Shown piece by piece: positions 9,501 through 15,855 of a stretch of 52,222 nt of DNA. This DNA is from Paludibacter sp. (GTDB taxonomy: Bacteria; Bacteroidota; Bacteroidia; Bacteroidales; Paludibacteraceae). The translations under genes were made by a program, and so were the position numbers. Location of the stretch: the NCBI GenBank assembly GCA_009781075.1, contig WQYU01000003.1:1-52222 (forward strand). Direction: 5' to 3'. How positions within the stretch are numbered: position 1 is the first letter of the stretch; each line of letters opens with the position of its first letter. The notes beneath the pieces are model-generated. The model worked only from the letters and a program-made list of their open reading frames with translations. It searched no databases and was not told the origin of the DNA.

Positions 9501-9595
9501 AAATTTCTCTTTCGGGCTTAATGTCGGGAACTTATCTTGTAAAATTGCTAATCAGTGGCACTGCTGTTGATTCCAAGAACCTTTTAAAACAATAA
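6581..9595 (+). CDS. Papain-like (C1A) cysteine protease with type IX sorting domain
   Basis: This is a 1004-residue secreted peptidase. After a signal peptide (about 1-20) and a long N-terminal region (propeptide-like, to about 205) comes a C1A domain. It contains the oxyanion Gln234 and nucleophile Cys240 in QGTCGGCWAFS, His377 in GGWSHAMVMVGYG and Asn425 in FKNSGTWGPW, so the catalytic set is complete. At about 455-505 is an Asp- and Cys-rich stretch (DRDGDGYY, DCDDSDPTIGP) like calcium-binding loops. Beta-rich modules follow, then a type IX tail (LAPNPANDYVTVSY ... SGLMSGTYLVKLL). The start overlaps the preceding stop. It is probably an extracellular or surface proteinase; the substrate is unknown. 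Confidence 0.92.
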   Translation: MKKKIFILGFIFMQVNMLIAQNSIIANARITDNMEIAKVKPTDLYAKTVYASGEAQFASKSGYVRILLSDNYGYDMLVYESSPLVATNGIDIFSQKVVESVKIPSNVDLTKVRVEIKNAVLSSLVVSFSDSHPTDLQIKKELSDKIDLINSNLRARNALWRAGETGLSQMTYQERKAFFGGNVPDLDGAEYYIGGIFELNPDAQYNTPTSSNYVEGFDWRNRHGIDWTTPVKYQGTCGGCWAFSAVGSVEGLVNLYYNQKLDLDLSEQQIISCTPPAPFFINPTTNDTSFYSNDCHGGYPEYGLRYIVGNGVVNENCLPYEEVDDNCDNICDNSSESIKIANYEVFYGENGFNTNDVLKSKIIHNGMLAGVVGGWSHAMVMVGYGTVQSGDIVFYPNMSQNATMDDVTIVENDPRIGQTYFIFKNSGTWGPWFNILADMPNSFSTTAIPIGPITSLNYSDADIVCEDRDGDGYYNWGIGPKPATCPYCPDIPDCDDSDPTIGPMDEYGNCMRFADLLIRDDLQDDGTTPNPCQILWNSPDISLVDANGMIINNLRNYNDDNIFVRVKITNRGDLVSTGQEKLHAYWRTSSLNTVWDNSWIVNFSLPQVSYLYGEITPSAGIDIPNIQPHSEITMYVPWTISDYLHLILNNELDLSFQSPGTINWGVAFLARVDDGNETFGVNEHSLPTETFAQNSNNVAVSNGTKLLFKSDFSTAVSLEGKNIPFEISYTQIPNSNYILNDFAELYALLSNDLMEKLDVNSSKDIKVIDQNRVFLTSANSELHFAPLDKEDEKYFIGAEAHFISDKMPELNEFDFDLTYQENGENAESMRFTAVRDENIYFKAHAEVNNPKVVKAKEEVTLTANQIIADAEYIWHDETGNIVGKGYQITLMPDHSQTYKIEIEQKDNGYKSYDEVQVIVVDGVIKSLAPNPANDYVTVSYLLSDNATDAVIQISNIYGNISASYPLAINRTEQQISLSGLMSGTYLVKLLISGTAVDSKNLLKQ

Positions 9596-9611
9596 ATTAC
9601 AAAAACAAATT

Positions 9612-9639
9612 CCCCCGCACAAAACTAATAACAGGGAAA
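9612..9639 (-). repeat. Inverted copy of the 3' module of the dispersed repeat
   Basis: Read on the minus strand this is TTTCCCTGTTATTAGTTTTG followed by TGCGGGGG. It matches 5048-5078 apart from a few indels. The two face each other across the three-gene protease operon. Confidence 0.6.
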
Positions 9640-9646
9640 CACACAA

Positions 9647-9674
9647 GCCAAAGCCGCCGAATGGCGGCTTTGGC
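9647..9674. terminator. Strong hairpin between convergent genes
   Basis: A perfect 12-bp stem (GCCAAAGCCGCC/GGCGGCTTTGGC) with loop GAAT lies between the protease operon and convergent kamA. Neither strand has a clean T tract after it, so it may be a bidirectional terminator or an mRNA end stabiliser. Confidence 0.6.
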
Positions 9675-9727
9675 GATTGCGTAAGAAAAACAACTTATTG
9701 TATCCCTATAAAAAGACTTGCCGTACC

Positions 9728-10957
9728 TTATTTCCCAAATCGCATTGTACGTTTCAAATCCTTTGGCTCAATGGAAAGTTGTTTGCCTTCCAAAAGGGCT
9801 GCAACGCCTTCCGGCTCGTCAATTTCACAACAATTATTGTCCTGATAATCTGTTGGTTGGCTGTAAGTTGTGATAACGCCTTCGTAATTACGCAATACCA
9901 CTTTTTCGGGACTTTGCGAAATCAGATATGTTGGCATAACGGGGATTTTTCCTCCTCCTCCCGGCGCATCAACCACAAAAGTAGGCACGCAGTAGCCCGA
10001 AGTGTGTCCTCTCAAATTTTCAATAATTTCAATTCCTTTGGAAACAGGCGTGCGAAAATGCTCCAAGCCCATAGATAAATCACATTGGTATATATAATAA
10101 GGACGCACACGTATTTTTACCAAATCGTGTACTAAATCTTTCATTATCTTTACATTATCGTTCACTCCACGCAATAGAACAGATTGATTGCCAAGTGGAA
10201 TGCCGGCGTCAGCCATTCGCTCGCAGGCGGCGCGGCTTTCAGGGGTAATTTCCTGAGAATGATTAAAATGCGTATTTATCCAAATGGGATGATATTTTTT
10301 TAACATATTAACCAAATTGTCGGTTATTCTTTGAGGACAAACCACCGGTGTGCGCGTTCCTATACGAATTATTTCAACGTGCGGAATTTGCCGCAGCCGT
10401 TGAATAATATATTCAAGCCGCTCGTCGGCAATCATTAACGCATCTCCGCCCGACAGCAATACGTCCCGCACTTGCGGCGTGGCGGCGATATAATCAAGGC
10501 ATTTTTCAATATTATCACTATGGTAGGCAGCATCTTGTTGTCCTGCAAAACGGCGCCGCGTGCAATGCCGACAATACATCGAACACATATCGGTAACTAA
10601 AAAAAGCACACGGTCGGGGTAGCGGTGTGTCAGTCCCGGAGCAGGAGAATCTTCGTCTTCGTGTAAAGGGTCCAGCATATCGGCTGCGGTATTATGTGTT
10701 TCGGCTGCGGTAGGAATTGCCTGACGCCGAACAGGACAGTTCGGATCTTCGGTATTTATCAACGACAAATAATAAGGTGTAATTGCCATACGAAGCGTTT
10801 TCAAACTTTCCGTAATACCATTTTCTTCCTGTTCGGTAAGTACAATATATTTTTTTAATTGTTCTAATGTCTCTATTCGGTTGCGCACTTGCCAATGCCA
10901 ATCGTTCCAATCGGTATCCGACACATTTGGAAACATATTTTGTCTGTTATTTTTCAT
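9728..10957 (-). CDS. kamA: Lysine 2,3-aminomutase (KamA family)
   Basis: This radical-SAM, PLP-dependent enzyme interconverts L-lysine and L-beta-lysine, the entry step of lysine fermentation. At 409 residues it is near the usual length of about 416. The [4Fe-4S]/SAM motif is Cys125-x3-Cys129-x2-Cys132 in [15 protein letters not shown]. Near the C-terminus PGGGGK supplies the PLP-binding lysine. SGGDALM and RIGTRTPV are further family signatures. No other lysine-fermentation gene (kal, kdd, kce, lysine 5,6-aminomutase) or beta-lysine acetyltransferase is in the window, so its pathway role is open. It has its own promoter. Confidence 0.93.
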   Translation of the reverse strand: MKNNRQNMFPNVSDTDWNDWHWQVRNRIETLEQLKKYIVLTEQEENGITESLKTLRMAITPYYLSLINTEDPNCPVRRQAIPTAAETHNTAADMLDPLHEDEDSPAPGLTHRYPDRVLFLVTDMCSMYCRHCTRRRFAGQQDAAYHSDNIEKCLDYIAATPQVRDVLLSGGDALMIADERLEYIIQRLRQIPHVEIIRIGTRTPVVCPQRITDNLVNMLKKYHPIWINTHFNHSQEITPESRAACERMADAGIPLGNQSVLLRGVNDNVKIMKDLVHDLVKIRVRPYYIYQCDLSMGLEHFRTPVSKGIEIIENLRGHTSGYCVPTFVVDAPGGGGKIPVMPTYLISQSPEKVVLRNYEGVITTYSQPTDYQDNNCCEIDEPEGVAALLEGKQLSIEPKDLKRTMRFGK

Positions 10958-10988
10958 CTAATGTAAAAGATTTAAAAGTTTAGGTTTG

Positions 10989-11021
10989 CAAAAATACTGT
11001 TTTTTTTAGAAAAAAAATCAA
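10989..11021 (-). promoter_or_regulatory. Promoter for kamA
   Basis: Reading leftward, TTG (11021-11019) and TATTTTTG (10996-10989) are separated by 22 nt, with a leader of about 25 nt to the kamA ATG. The region up to 11155 shows no other gene, only a repeated CTGATTTAAC word. Confidence 0.5.
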
Positions 11022-11155
11022 TGTCTGATTTAACCTGATTTTTTCCATGTTATTTAATTGGAATTCCTGCCTCGCTGAATTTTCAGAGATTGTGCAACAA
11101 ATTTTGAAAAAAAATCTGTTTCCACCTGATTTAACAATATTCCGAGAGAATTTTT

Positions 11156-11305
11156 TTATTCTTTTGCTTGTATAAGTGCTTGAAGTTCCAAATCGGCAGA
11201 AGTATAAAAAATTGTTGCTTTTATTTTTTCCAAAACAGGTTTTATGTTGTTAATAATGCCTTTTTGTTTTGCCAAAATAATTATACCGATAGTTCCTGTA
11301 TTGTT
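11156..11305 (-). pseudogene. C-terminal remnant of a DUF3368 (PIN-like) toxin
   Basis: Directly after the UPF0175 stop, and in the same frame, 49 codons encode NTGTIGIIILAKQKGIINNI, then a helical tail ending LIQAKE and a TAA at 11158-11156. This matches what I know of the C-terminus of DUF3368 toxins (TGTLGVLLLAKKKGLI, then a Lys/Leu-rich helix). The N-terminal 100 or so residues with the PIN acidic residues are missing. The codons just before (Met-Tyr-Val-stop-Asn-Asn-Thr) could be the toxin's first residues fused to its tail by an internal deletion. The product is almost certainly inactive. Confidence 0.7.
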
Positions 11306-11533
11306 TTAGACATACATTTTTTCATTTTTGAGGTCGGAAGCAGGGTAATTAAAAATTGAAACTTTGTAATTACCCAAAAGTTCTGCAAATGTGCGTTTTG
11401 ACATGTTGGCAACCTCTGCTGCCTGTCCAAGCGACAATTTCCCCTGTTCGTAAAGACCGCTTGCAAGTATCATATATAATTGGAAGTTGTCAAGTCCCGA
11501 CATTTCCGGTATTTTTAAACTTATTGTTCTCAT
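11306..11533 (-). CDS. UPF0175-family antitoxin
   Basis: The 75-residue protein contains LYEQGKLSLGQAAEVANMSKRTFAELLGNYKVSIFNY, the helix-turn-helix-like signature of UPF0175. These proteins are normally encoded just before a DUF3368 PIN-like toxin and are thought to repress the pair and neutralise the toxin. The ATG at 11533 fits better than an upstream in-frame TTG (11560), which overlaps the promoter. Only a fragment of the toxin remains downstream, so the antitoxin is an orphan here; it could still act on a toxin elsewhere in the genome. Confidence 0.8.
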   Translation of the reverse strand: MRTISLKIPEMSGLDNFQLYMILASGLYEQGKLSLGQAAEVANMSKRTFAELLGNYKVSIFNYPASDLKNEKMYV

Positions 11534-11557
11534 TTTCTTATTTAAACATTTCAAATG

Positions 11558-11565
11558 CAAAGGTA
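11558..11565 (-). promoter_or_regulatory. Promoter -7 box for the UPF0175 gene
   Basis: TACCTTTG on the minus strand, 24 nt before the ATG at 11533. This spacing decides against the upstream TTG start. Confidence 0.55.
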
Positions 11566-11669
11566 TAAAAAATTTCTCAAAGGAGCATTTTTTTCCGTGT
11601 CGATGAAGAATCTGTTTAAATTTTCGTAGATAGCAATTTTAGATGATGTGAGTTTGATATATAAATACC

Positions 11670-11698
11670 GCTGCTCCTCGTTGCAAACGAGGAGCAGC
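11670..11698. repeat. 13-bp perfect palindromic hairpin
   Basis: GCTGCTCCTCGTT-GCA-AACGAGGAGCAGC, 13 perfect pairs with a 3-nt loop, lies just after the DUF5618-like gene. On the minus strand the core CCTCGTTTGCAACGAGG differs by one base from the hairpin at 4849-4865. There is no T tract, so it looks more like a dispersed palindrome than a classic terminator. Confidence 0.75.
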
Positions 11699-11730
11699 AA
11701 GGAAGTTTTGAGCAGTTTTAGGGAGTTTTC

Positions 11731-12138
11731 TTAAACTGTTTGCGGTTTATAATGTTTTGCTGCCCACGAAACCATTGTTTTGGCTTCTTCCATTCCCGAT
11801 TGCACTACTTTATAATTCAGAGTACCATCGTATCCCATTGCTTTGTGCAGTATATCGTATGAAGACATAAAACATTGATAATATTTTTTGTCCTTTTTTA
11901 AAACAGCATTTTGATAATCCTTTAAATCAAGACTTTGCCCTTTTTTAAGATTTGTTCGCACGTCCGTAACAGCGTCCAAAGCAACTAACACACCGCACCA
12001 CGCTGTATTACCAGCCATTTTTACATATTTTCTATCATTATAATAATTGCCATCCTTTTCGGCTTTTTCGGAAAGAATTTGCTTTGCATTGTCCAAATAA
12101 CGCTCTGCCTCTTTAATTGGATTTTTTAATTCTGCCAT
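11731..12138 (-). CDS. DUF5618-like small helical protein
   Basis: This 135-residue soluble, all-helical-looking protein contains YVKMAGNTAWCGVLVALDAV and MGYDGTLNYKVVQSGMEEAK. I associate these with DUF5618, a Bacteroidales family with a HEPN-like look, but cannot confirm it here. No enzymatic motif is certain. It has a strong promoter of its own and lies downstream of the lipase gene on the same strand, next to the degraded toxin-antitoxin pair. Its role is unknown. Confidence 0.65.
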   Translation of the reverse strand: MAELKNPIKEAERYLDNAKQILSEKAEKDGNYYNDRKYVKMAGNTAWCGVLVALDAVTDVRTNLKKGQSLDLKDYQNAVLKKDKKYYQCFMSSYDILHKAMGYDGTLNYKVVQSGMEEAKTMVSWAAKHYKPQTV

Positions 12139-12159
12139 AATTATAAAATTATTTCACTG

Positions 12160-12191
12160 CAAAGGTAATATTTTCTTTGTATTCTACCAAA
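12160..12191 (-). promoter_or_regulatory. Promoter for the DUF5618-like gene
   Basis: Leftward TTTG (12191-12188), a 20-nt spacer and TACCTTTG (12167-12160) fit the consensus fully. The start should be near 12153, a leader of about 15 nt. Confidence 0.7.
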
Positions 12192-12213
12192 TTATCAAAC
12201 AAAAATTTTGATT

Positions 12214-14034
12214 TTACTTATTTTTTTCAAGGGCTTCTTTTAAGTCGTCATCTCTTTGTTCAAGTGCCTGATAGAGGGGTTTGATGACATGTCCTTCATT
12301 ATTTTCCTTGATTACTATGGTATTTCCATATTTGATTTTTACTGTTTTTGTTGGATAATCAAACTCTCCTCCTGCCTTTTTCGTCATTCCTGATGAAATA
12401 TCGGGATAACTTACAGTACTGTTGGAAACACCTCCCGTAGCATTTTTCCCAACATCGCAAAAACCCACAGGAGTTCCATTCAGTGGGTCATTTACCGATA
12501 CATAATTTGTTATTTTTGAAGCATCTTTGATTTTTCCTTCTGCAATTTCTATTTTTGTGGTTTTTGATATATCCATTGAGTTGAATGTATATGCAGATAA
12601 ATCGGAATGCAATGCTGCTTCGGCTGCAAGATGTCCGCCAAGAGAATGTCCTGTTGTAACTATTTTATCCTTGTCAATATTATAAGGTGGATTTGTTAAT
12701 GTTTTCACAATATCGTTAGTTACACTTTTTGCAAGTTTTGTTTGCGGCATATCACTATCTAATAAACCCGTCCATCCGTTTATTTTGTCCGCATTGCCTT
12801 CTTTTGAAGATTTAAAAATATCATCTGTTCCACGAAAAGCGATAACATAATGATTATCATCCGTTTTCAATAAAACACACTCAAAACCAATTTTCTCCCC
12901 ATCTGTGTTAGCCCTATTGATTATTTTTGATAAATTTTCATCTTGAACAGGATGATATCCATCAGGAAAATCATTTGTATGATATGCACAATCGGAAATT
13001 TTAGCCATGTCTGCGGCAAATCTCATTGTGTCCTCTTTCAATTTCAATTCTTCAGGCGACATATTTTTTACTTTATTTTTCCATTCTTCTCTACCTTCAA
13101 TTCGCTGATTTATGGCTTCCATTTTATCCACTATTGGTTTAGTCAGATTCAGACAAGCATAATCTGATTTTGCATTTTTACACAAATCTAACATTTCCAT
13201 GTATTCTACTTCCAATGCCTTTTTTTGCGATAATAAAGAATCAATATTAAAAAGCCGATTCCTTTCATTTTCATCCTGTTCTTTTTTTCGTTCTGCATAA
13301 GACGGAGAACTGTCCGCTAAAATTGGAACTTCGGATAATGTTACTCCGCTGGGGCGATAATCCACGTAGTTTTTTTCTATGATTATTCCGTCTTGTGTGG
13401 AAGGATTTTTCTTCATCAATGCCTGATTTATTGGTGTTCTTGTTACAGACACATTTGCTTTTTGGTCTTGCGCAAAATGTGTTCCGACATCAAAATTTTT
13501 CAGCCCTTCTCTTTGCGATACATTCTGGTCAATTGCAGACACAATAACTCCACCAAGCTGTCTCGCTTCTTCTTCTCTTTCGGCTGCCTCCTCTCTCGCT
13601 TTCCTCTCAGCCTCTTCCTTTGCTCGTCTTGCAGCTTCTGCTCTCATCTCTCTTTGTTCTCTTACTCGTCTGGCATTTTCTTCCATTATTTGTCTGTTAT
13701 GTTCTTCAATTTGTCTATTACGTGCTTCCTGTTCTTGCCTTTGCCGCTCTTGCCGTTCCAGTTCCTGCCTTTGCCGTTCTCTTTCTATTTGCCTTTGCCG
13801 CTCTTTTTCAGCTTCACATCGTTGACAGCACTGACTATATGCACTACTATATTTGTCAAAAAAATTAGGTTTAAATGGTTGCAATCTTTTATTCGCATTT
13901 TCATTTTCCCATTGTTGTTGATCGGCAGCAGCCATTCTTTTATATTTTTCAAAACAGCCACAATCACCTTGTGCATTTACATACAATGGAATACTCCATA
14001 CCAATATTATAACTGTAAATAATGTCTTTTTCAT
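12214..14034 (-). CDS. Secreted lipase-fold (alpha/beta hydrolase) protein with coiled coil
   Basis: The 606-residue protein starts with a signal peptide (to about 21). A Cys-containing segment (GDCGCFEKY ... SQCCQRC) follows, then a very polar Arg/Glu/Gln-rich coiled coil (about 75-165). The C-terminal region resembles class 3 lipases: VIAFRGTDD, then GHSLGG with Ser464. Asp516 (VNDPLNG) and His582 (NEGHVI) complete a plausible triad. It is probably a periplasmic or exported esterase/lipase; the substrate is unknown. It starts 6 bp after the MORN gene stop, forming a two-gene operon. The coiled coil is coded by near-repeated DNA (13600-13820) that creates a long false antisense ORF. Confidence 0.75.
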   Translation of the reverse strand: MKKTLFTVIILVWSIPLYVNAQGDCGCFEKYKRMAAADQQQWENENANKRLQPFKPNFFDKYSSAYSQCCQRCEAEKERQRQIERERQRQELERQERQRQEQEARNRQIEEHNRQIMEENARRVREQREMRAEAARRAKEEAERKAREEAAEREEEARQLGGVIVSAIDQNVSQREGLKNFDVGTHFAQDQKANVSVTRTPINQALMKKNPSTQDGIIIEKNYVDYRPSGVTLSEVPILADSSPSYAERKKEQDENERNRLFNIDSLLSQKKALEVEYMEMLDLCKNAKSDYACLNLTKPIVDKMEAINQRIEGREEWKNKVKNMSPEELKLKEDTMRFAADMAKISDCAYHTNDFPDGYHPVQDENLSKIINRANTDGEKIGFECVLLKTDDNHYVIAFRGTDDIFKSSKEGNADKINGWTGLLDSDMPQTKLAKSVTNDIVKTLTNPPYNIDKDKIVTTGHSLGGHLAAEAALHSDLSAYTFNSMDISKTTKIEIAEGKIKDASKITNYVSVNDPLNGTPVGFCDVGKNATGGVSNSTVSYPDISSGMTKKAGGEFDYPTKTVKIKYGNTIVIKENNEGHVIKPLYQALEQRDDDLKEALEKNK

Positions 14035-14040
14035 AATATT

Positions 14041-15417
14041 CTACTTTTTAGTTATAAATTCATTATTTTTCCATATTCCCTCAGCGCTTTGTCCGTCTGC
14101 ATAAACCATTGTTCCTTTCCCTTTTGGTTCAAGTTTTTGCGTTCTTTTATTGAATGTACATTGTCCATTGAAACGGTCGCCATTTAGGTATGATATTGTA
14201 CCTTGTACAGGGTTTCCGTTTTTCCATGTACCTGCATACATACTCCCGATTGCATCCGTTAAAGTTCCTTCTCCGTTGAATTGTCCGTTTTTGAAAGTTC
14301 CTGTATATTCGGTAGTTACGTCATTGGTTATTGTATCACGGTAAGTGAGCGTACCTTCTCCCCAAAACACATTGCGGTTAAAATTACCGATATAAACTTC
14401 CCCGTTATTGCGTGTGTACACCCCTTGTCCTTTTATATAACCGTTCTTATCAACCCAACCTTCCAAGATTGCACCTCTACGCGTAAATTGTCGATAAGAA
14501 AGCCCTTCCGCTCCTTTTTCCAAACGCAATGCACAATCTTCAGCCAACTGTTCAAATTCAGGATTTGTTGTTGCTCTTGTAAGTAAGTAATTATTAATAG
14601 TTTCAGATAGTTTTTTGTAGGATTGTTTATTAAAATTACTTCTATTTTTCAACGTTTTCAACTGTTTGTAATCTGCCATCTGACGGGTTTCCTTTTCAGT
14701 GAAAGTAACATTTCCGAAAAATTCATTTCCCTGTGCTGCAAACAAAATGTTATCTTCTGGATATAATTTATATAACCTTATTTGCATAAGGTCGGATTTC
14801 TTTATTTTAAATCCTTCTTTATTAGTTTTTGCTACATAAGATTTAATTGCCAAATTAACATCCATGCATCCCACAAACAACCTCTGCATATTCAAAGACA
14901 TTGTTGTATTGGTACTGTTATCTTCGGTAGACAAAGCAAACAGACCTCCCAATACAGCACCTCCTAAATAACCCCAAGTACCCAAACTTGCTAACGGCAC
15001 CGCTATGGAATTTATCAATAATTTTGCGAATTCGGGATTCATTCCTTCTTCTAATTTCGTGTTTCCAAAATAAAAAAATGCACGTTCAGAATTGTCTGAA
15101 TACACAGAATCAACGGAAGATAACGCAAAATAACTTTTGAGATTCTCATTGTACTTCAATGAATATTTAAACGGTACACCTGTGTACATTCCGTATTCTT
15201 GTGCCAATGTACAGTAAGGCATTATTGTGGCTCTGTAGCGGTCACTAACATTTATGATGTTTATGACCAGATAAGGCGTACTTTGGTCGTATGCTAAATC
15301 GGAAACCCATACACCGCAAATGTCGTCTTCAAAAGGTGCTACATCTCTCTGTTGCGCCTGTAGCGACAACGTGAGCGATAGCGATAAAAACAAGATGAGA
15401 TAAAAATTTTTCTTCAT
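14041..15417 (-). CDS. Secreted MORN-repeat protein
   Basis: The 458-residue protein has a signal peptide (MKKNFYLILFLSLSLTLSLQAQ). Residues 23 to about 320 are unassigned and include a Gly/Ala-rich hydrophobic stretch near 150-165. The C-terminus carries about four MORN-type repeats (YIGNFNRNVFWGEGTLTY, YTGTFKNGQFNGEGTLTD, YAGTWKNGNPVQGTISY and a weaker one). MORN repeats form beta-hairpin rods used for binding. It is first in an operon with the lipase-fold gene, so the two may act together, for example as binding module and hydrolase. The mRNA leader is long and highly structured. Confidence 0.8.
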   Translation of the reverse strand: MKKNFYLILFLSLSLTLSLQAQQRDVAPFEDDICGVWVSDLAYDQSTPYLVINIINVSDRYRATIMPYCTLAQEYGMYTGVPFKYSLKYNENLKSYFALSSVDSVYSDNSERAFFYFGNTKLEEGMNPEFAKLLINSIAVPLASLGTWGYLGGAVLGGLFALSTEDNSTNTTMSLNMQRLFVGCMDVNLAIKSYVAKTNKEGFKIKKSDLMQIRLYKLYPEDNILFAAQGNEFFGNVTFTEKETRQMADYKQLKTLKNRSNFNKQSYKKLSETINNYLLTRATTNPEFEQLAEDCALRLEKGAEGLSYRQFTRRGAILEGWVDKNGYIKGQGVYTRNNGEVYIGNFNRNVFWGEGTLTYRDTITNDVTTEYTGTFKNGQFNGEGTLTDAIGSMYAGTWKNGNPVQGTISYLNGDRFNGQCTFNKRTQKLEPKGKGTMVYADGQSAEGIWKNNEFITKK

Positions 15418-15480
15418 AAGAACTTAATTTTAAATTTAATTTATAATTATATTGCATTTATTTTTAATCTCAGACAATAA

Positions 15481-15650
15481 AAATAGCGTGAAACAACCTG
15501 TCTGTGTTCAGGTTACCACGCCTATCCCTCTGGCAAGTAGCTCCACGCCGAATACACGGCGTGGAGCTGACCTATTCTTGAGGGATAACCCAATCTGGGT
15601 TATTATTTGTGGTAAATGAACACAAGAATATAGCAAGTAATTCGCTATTT
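15481..15650 (-). promoter_or_regulatory. Multi-stem structured leader element (candidate cis-acting RNA)
   Basis: Nested inverted repeats define a closed multi-helix fold. The outer stem is AAATAGCG/CGCTATTT (15481-15488 with 15643-15650, 8 bp). Next come 15503-15510 with 15617-15624 (8 bp) and 15513-15519 with 15609-15615 (7 bp). Then come TATCCCTC/GAGGGATA (15523-15530 with 15580-15587, 8 bp), a 12-bp hairpin AGCTCCACGCCG/CGGCGTGGAGCT (15539-15550 with 15557-15568) and ATAACCCA/TGGGTTAT (15585-15592 with 15596-15603). The last helix shares bases 15585-15587 with the TATCCCTC stem, so the two compete. It lies between the inferred promoter (15707-15714) and the MORN start, within a 5' UTR of about 280 nt. 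Confidence 0.7.
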
Positions 15651-15706
15651 ATATTTATTTTTTATTTTTTATTCCATTTTGTGAAAATTTATATTTAAAT
15701 ACGTTG

Positions 15707-15714
15707 CAAAGTTA
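15707..15714 (-). promoter_or_regulatory. Promoter -7 box for the MORN/lipase operon
   Basis: TAACTTTG on the minus strand. No clear -33 box is visible. The predicted start near 15700 puts the whole structured element in the leader. The remainder of the 15418-15855 divergent gap is plain AT-rich DNA. Confidence 0.5.
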
Positions 15715-15828
15715 CAAAATATTTTTAATTAAAAAAGAAAAAGGGAAAAAACTGTAAATTTAATTCCGTAGGAATTAGAACCTGACAAAATACAATCATC
15801 TTTTAAATAAAAGATAATCAAAAATCAG

Positions 15829-15836
15829 TAACTTTG
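15829..15836 (+). promoter_or_regulatory. Promoter -7 box for the radical SAM gene
   Basis: TAACTTTG lies 20 nt before the ATG at 15856, giving a short leader. It diverges from the MORN operon promoter. Confidence 0.5.
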
Positions 15837-15855
15837 CAAAAATAATTTTTTCCGA

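Noticed and set aside
9677-10078. 133-codon plus-strand ORF over the 3' end of kamA
   Set aside because: It is a shadow of the conserved radical SAM gene on the other strand, with no recognisable domain.
13393-14022. 209-codon ORF antisense to the lipase-fold gene
   Set aside because: It mirrors the Arg/Glu/Gln-rich coiled-coil codons; its translation is a Phe/Leu/Ser/Pro low-complexity string with no domain.
15481-15650. Integron attC site as explanation for the palindromic leader
   Set aside because: The expected RYYYAAC and GTTRRRY core sites are not at the ends, and no integrase or cassette array is nearby.
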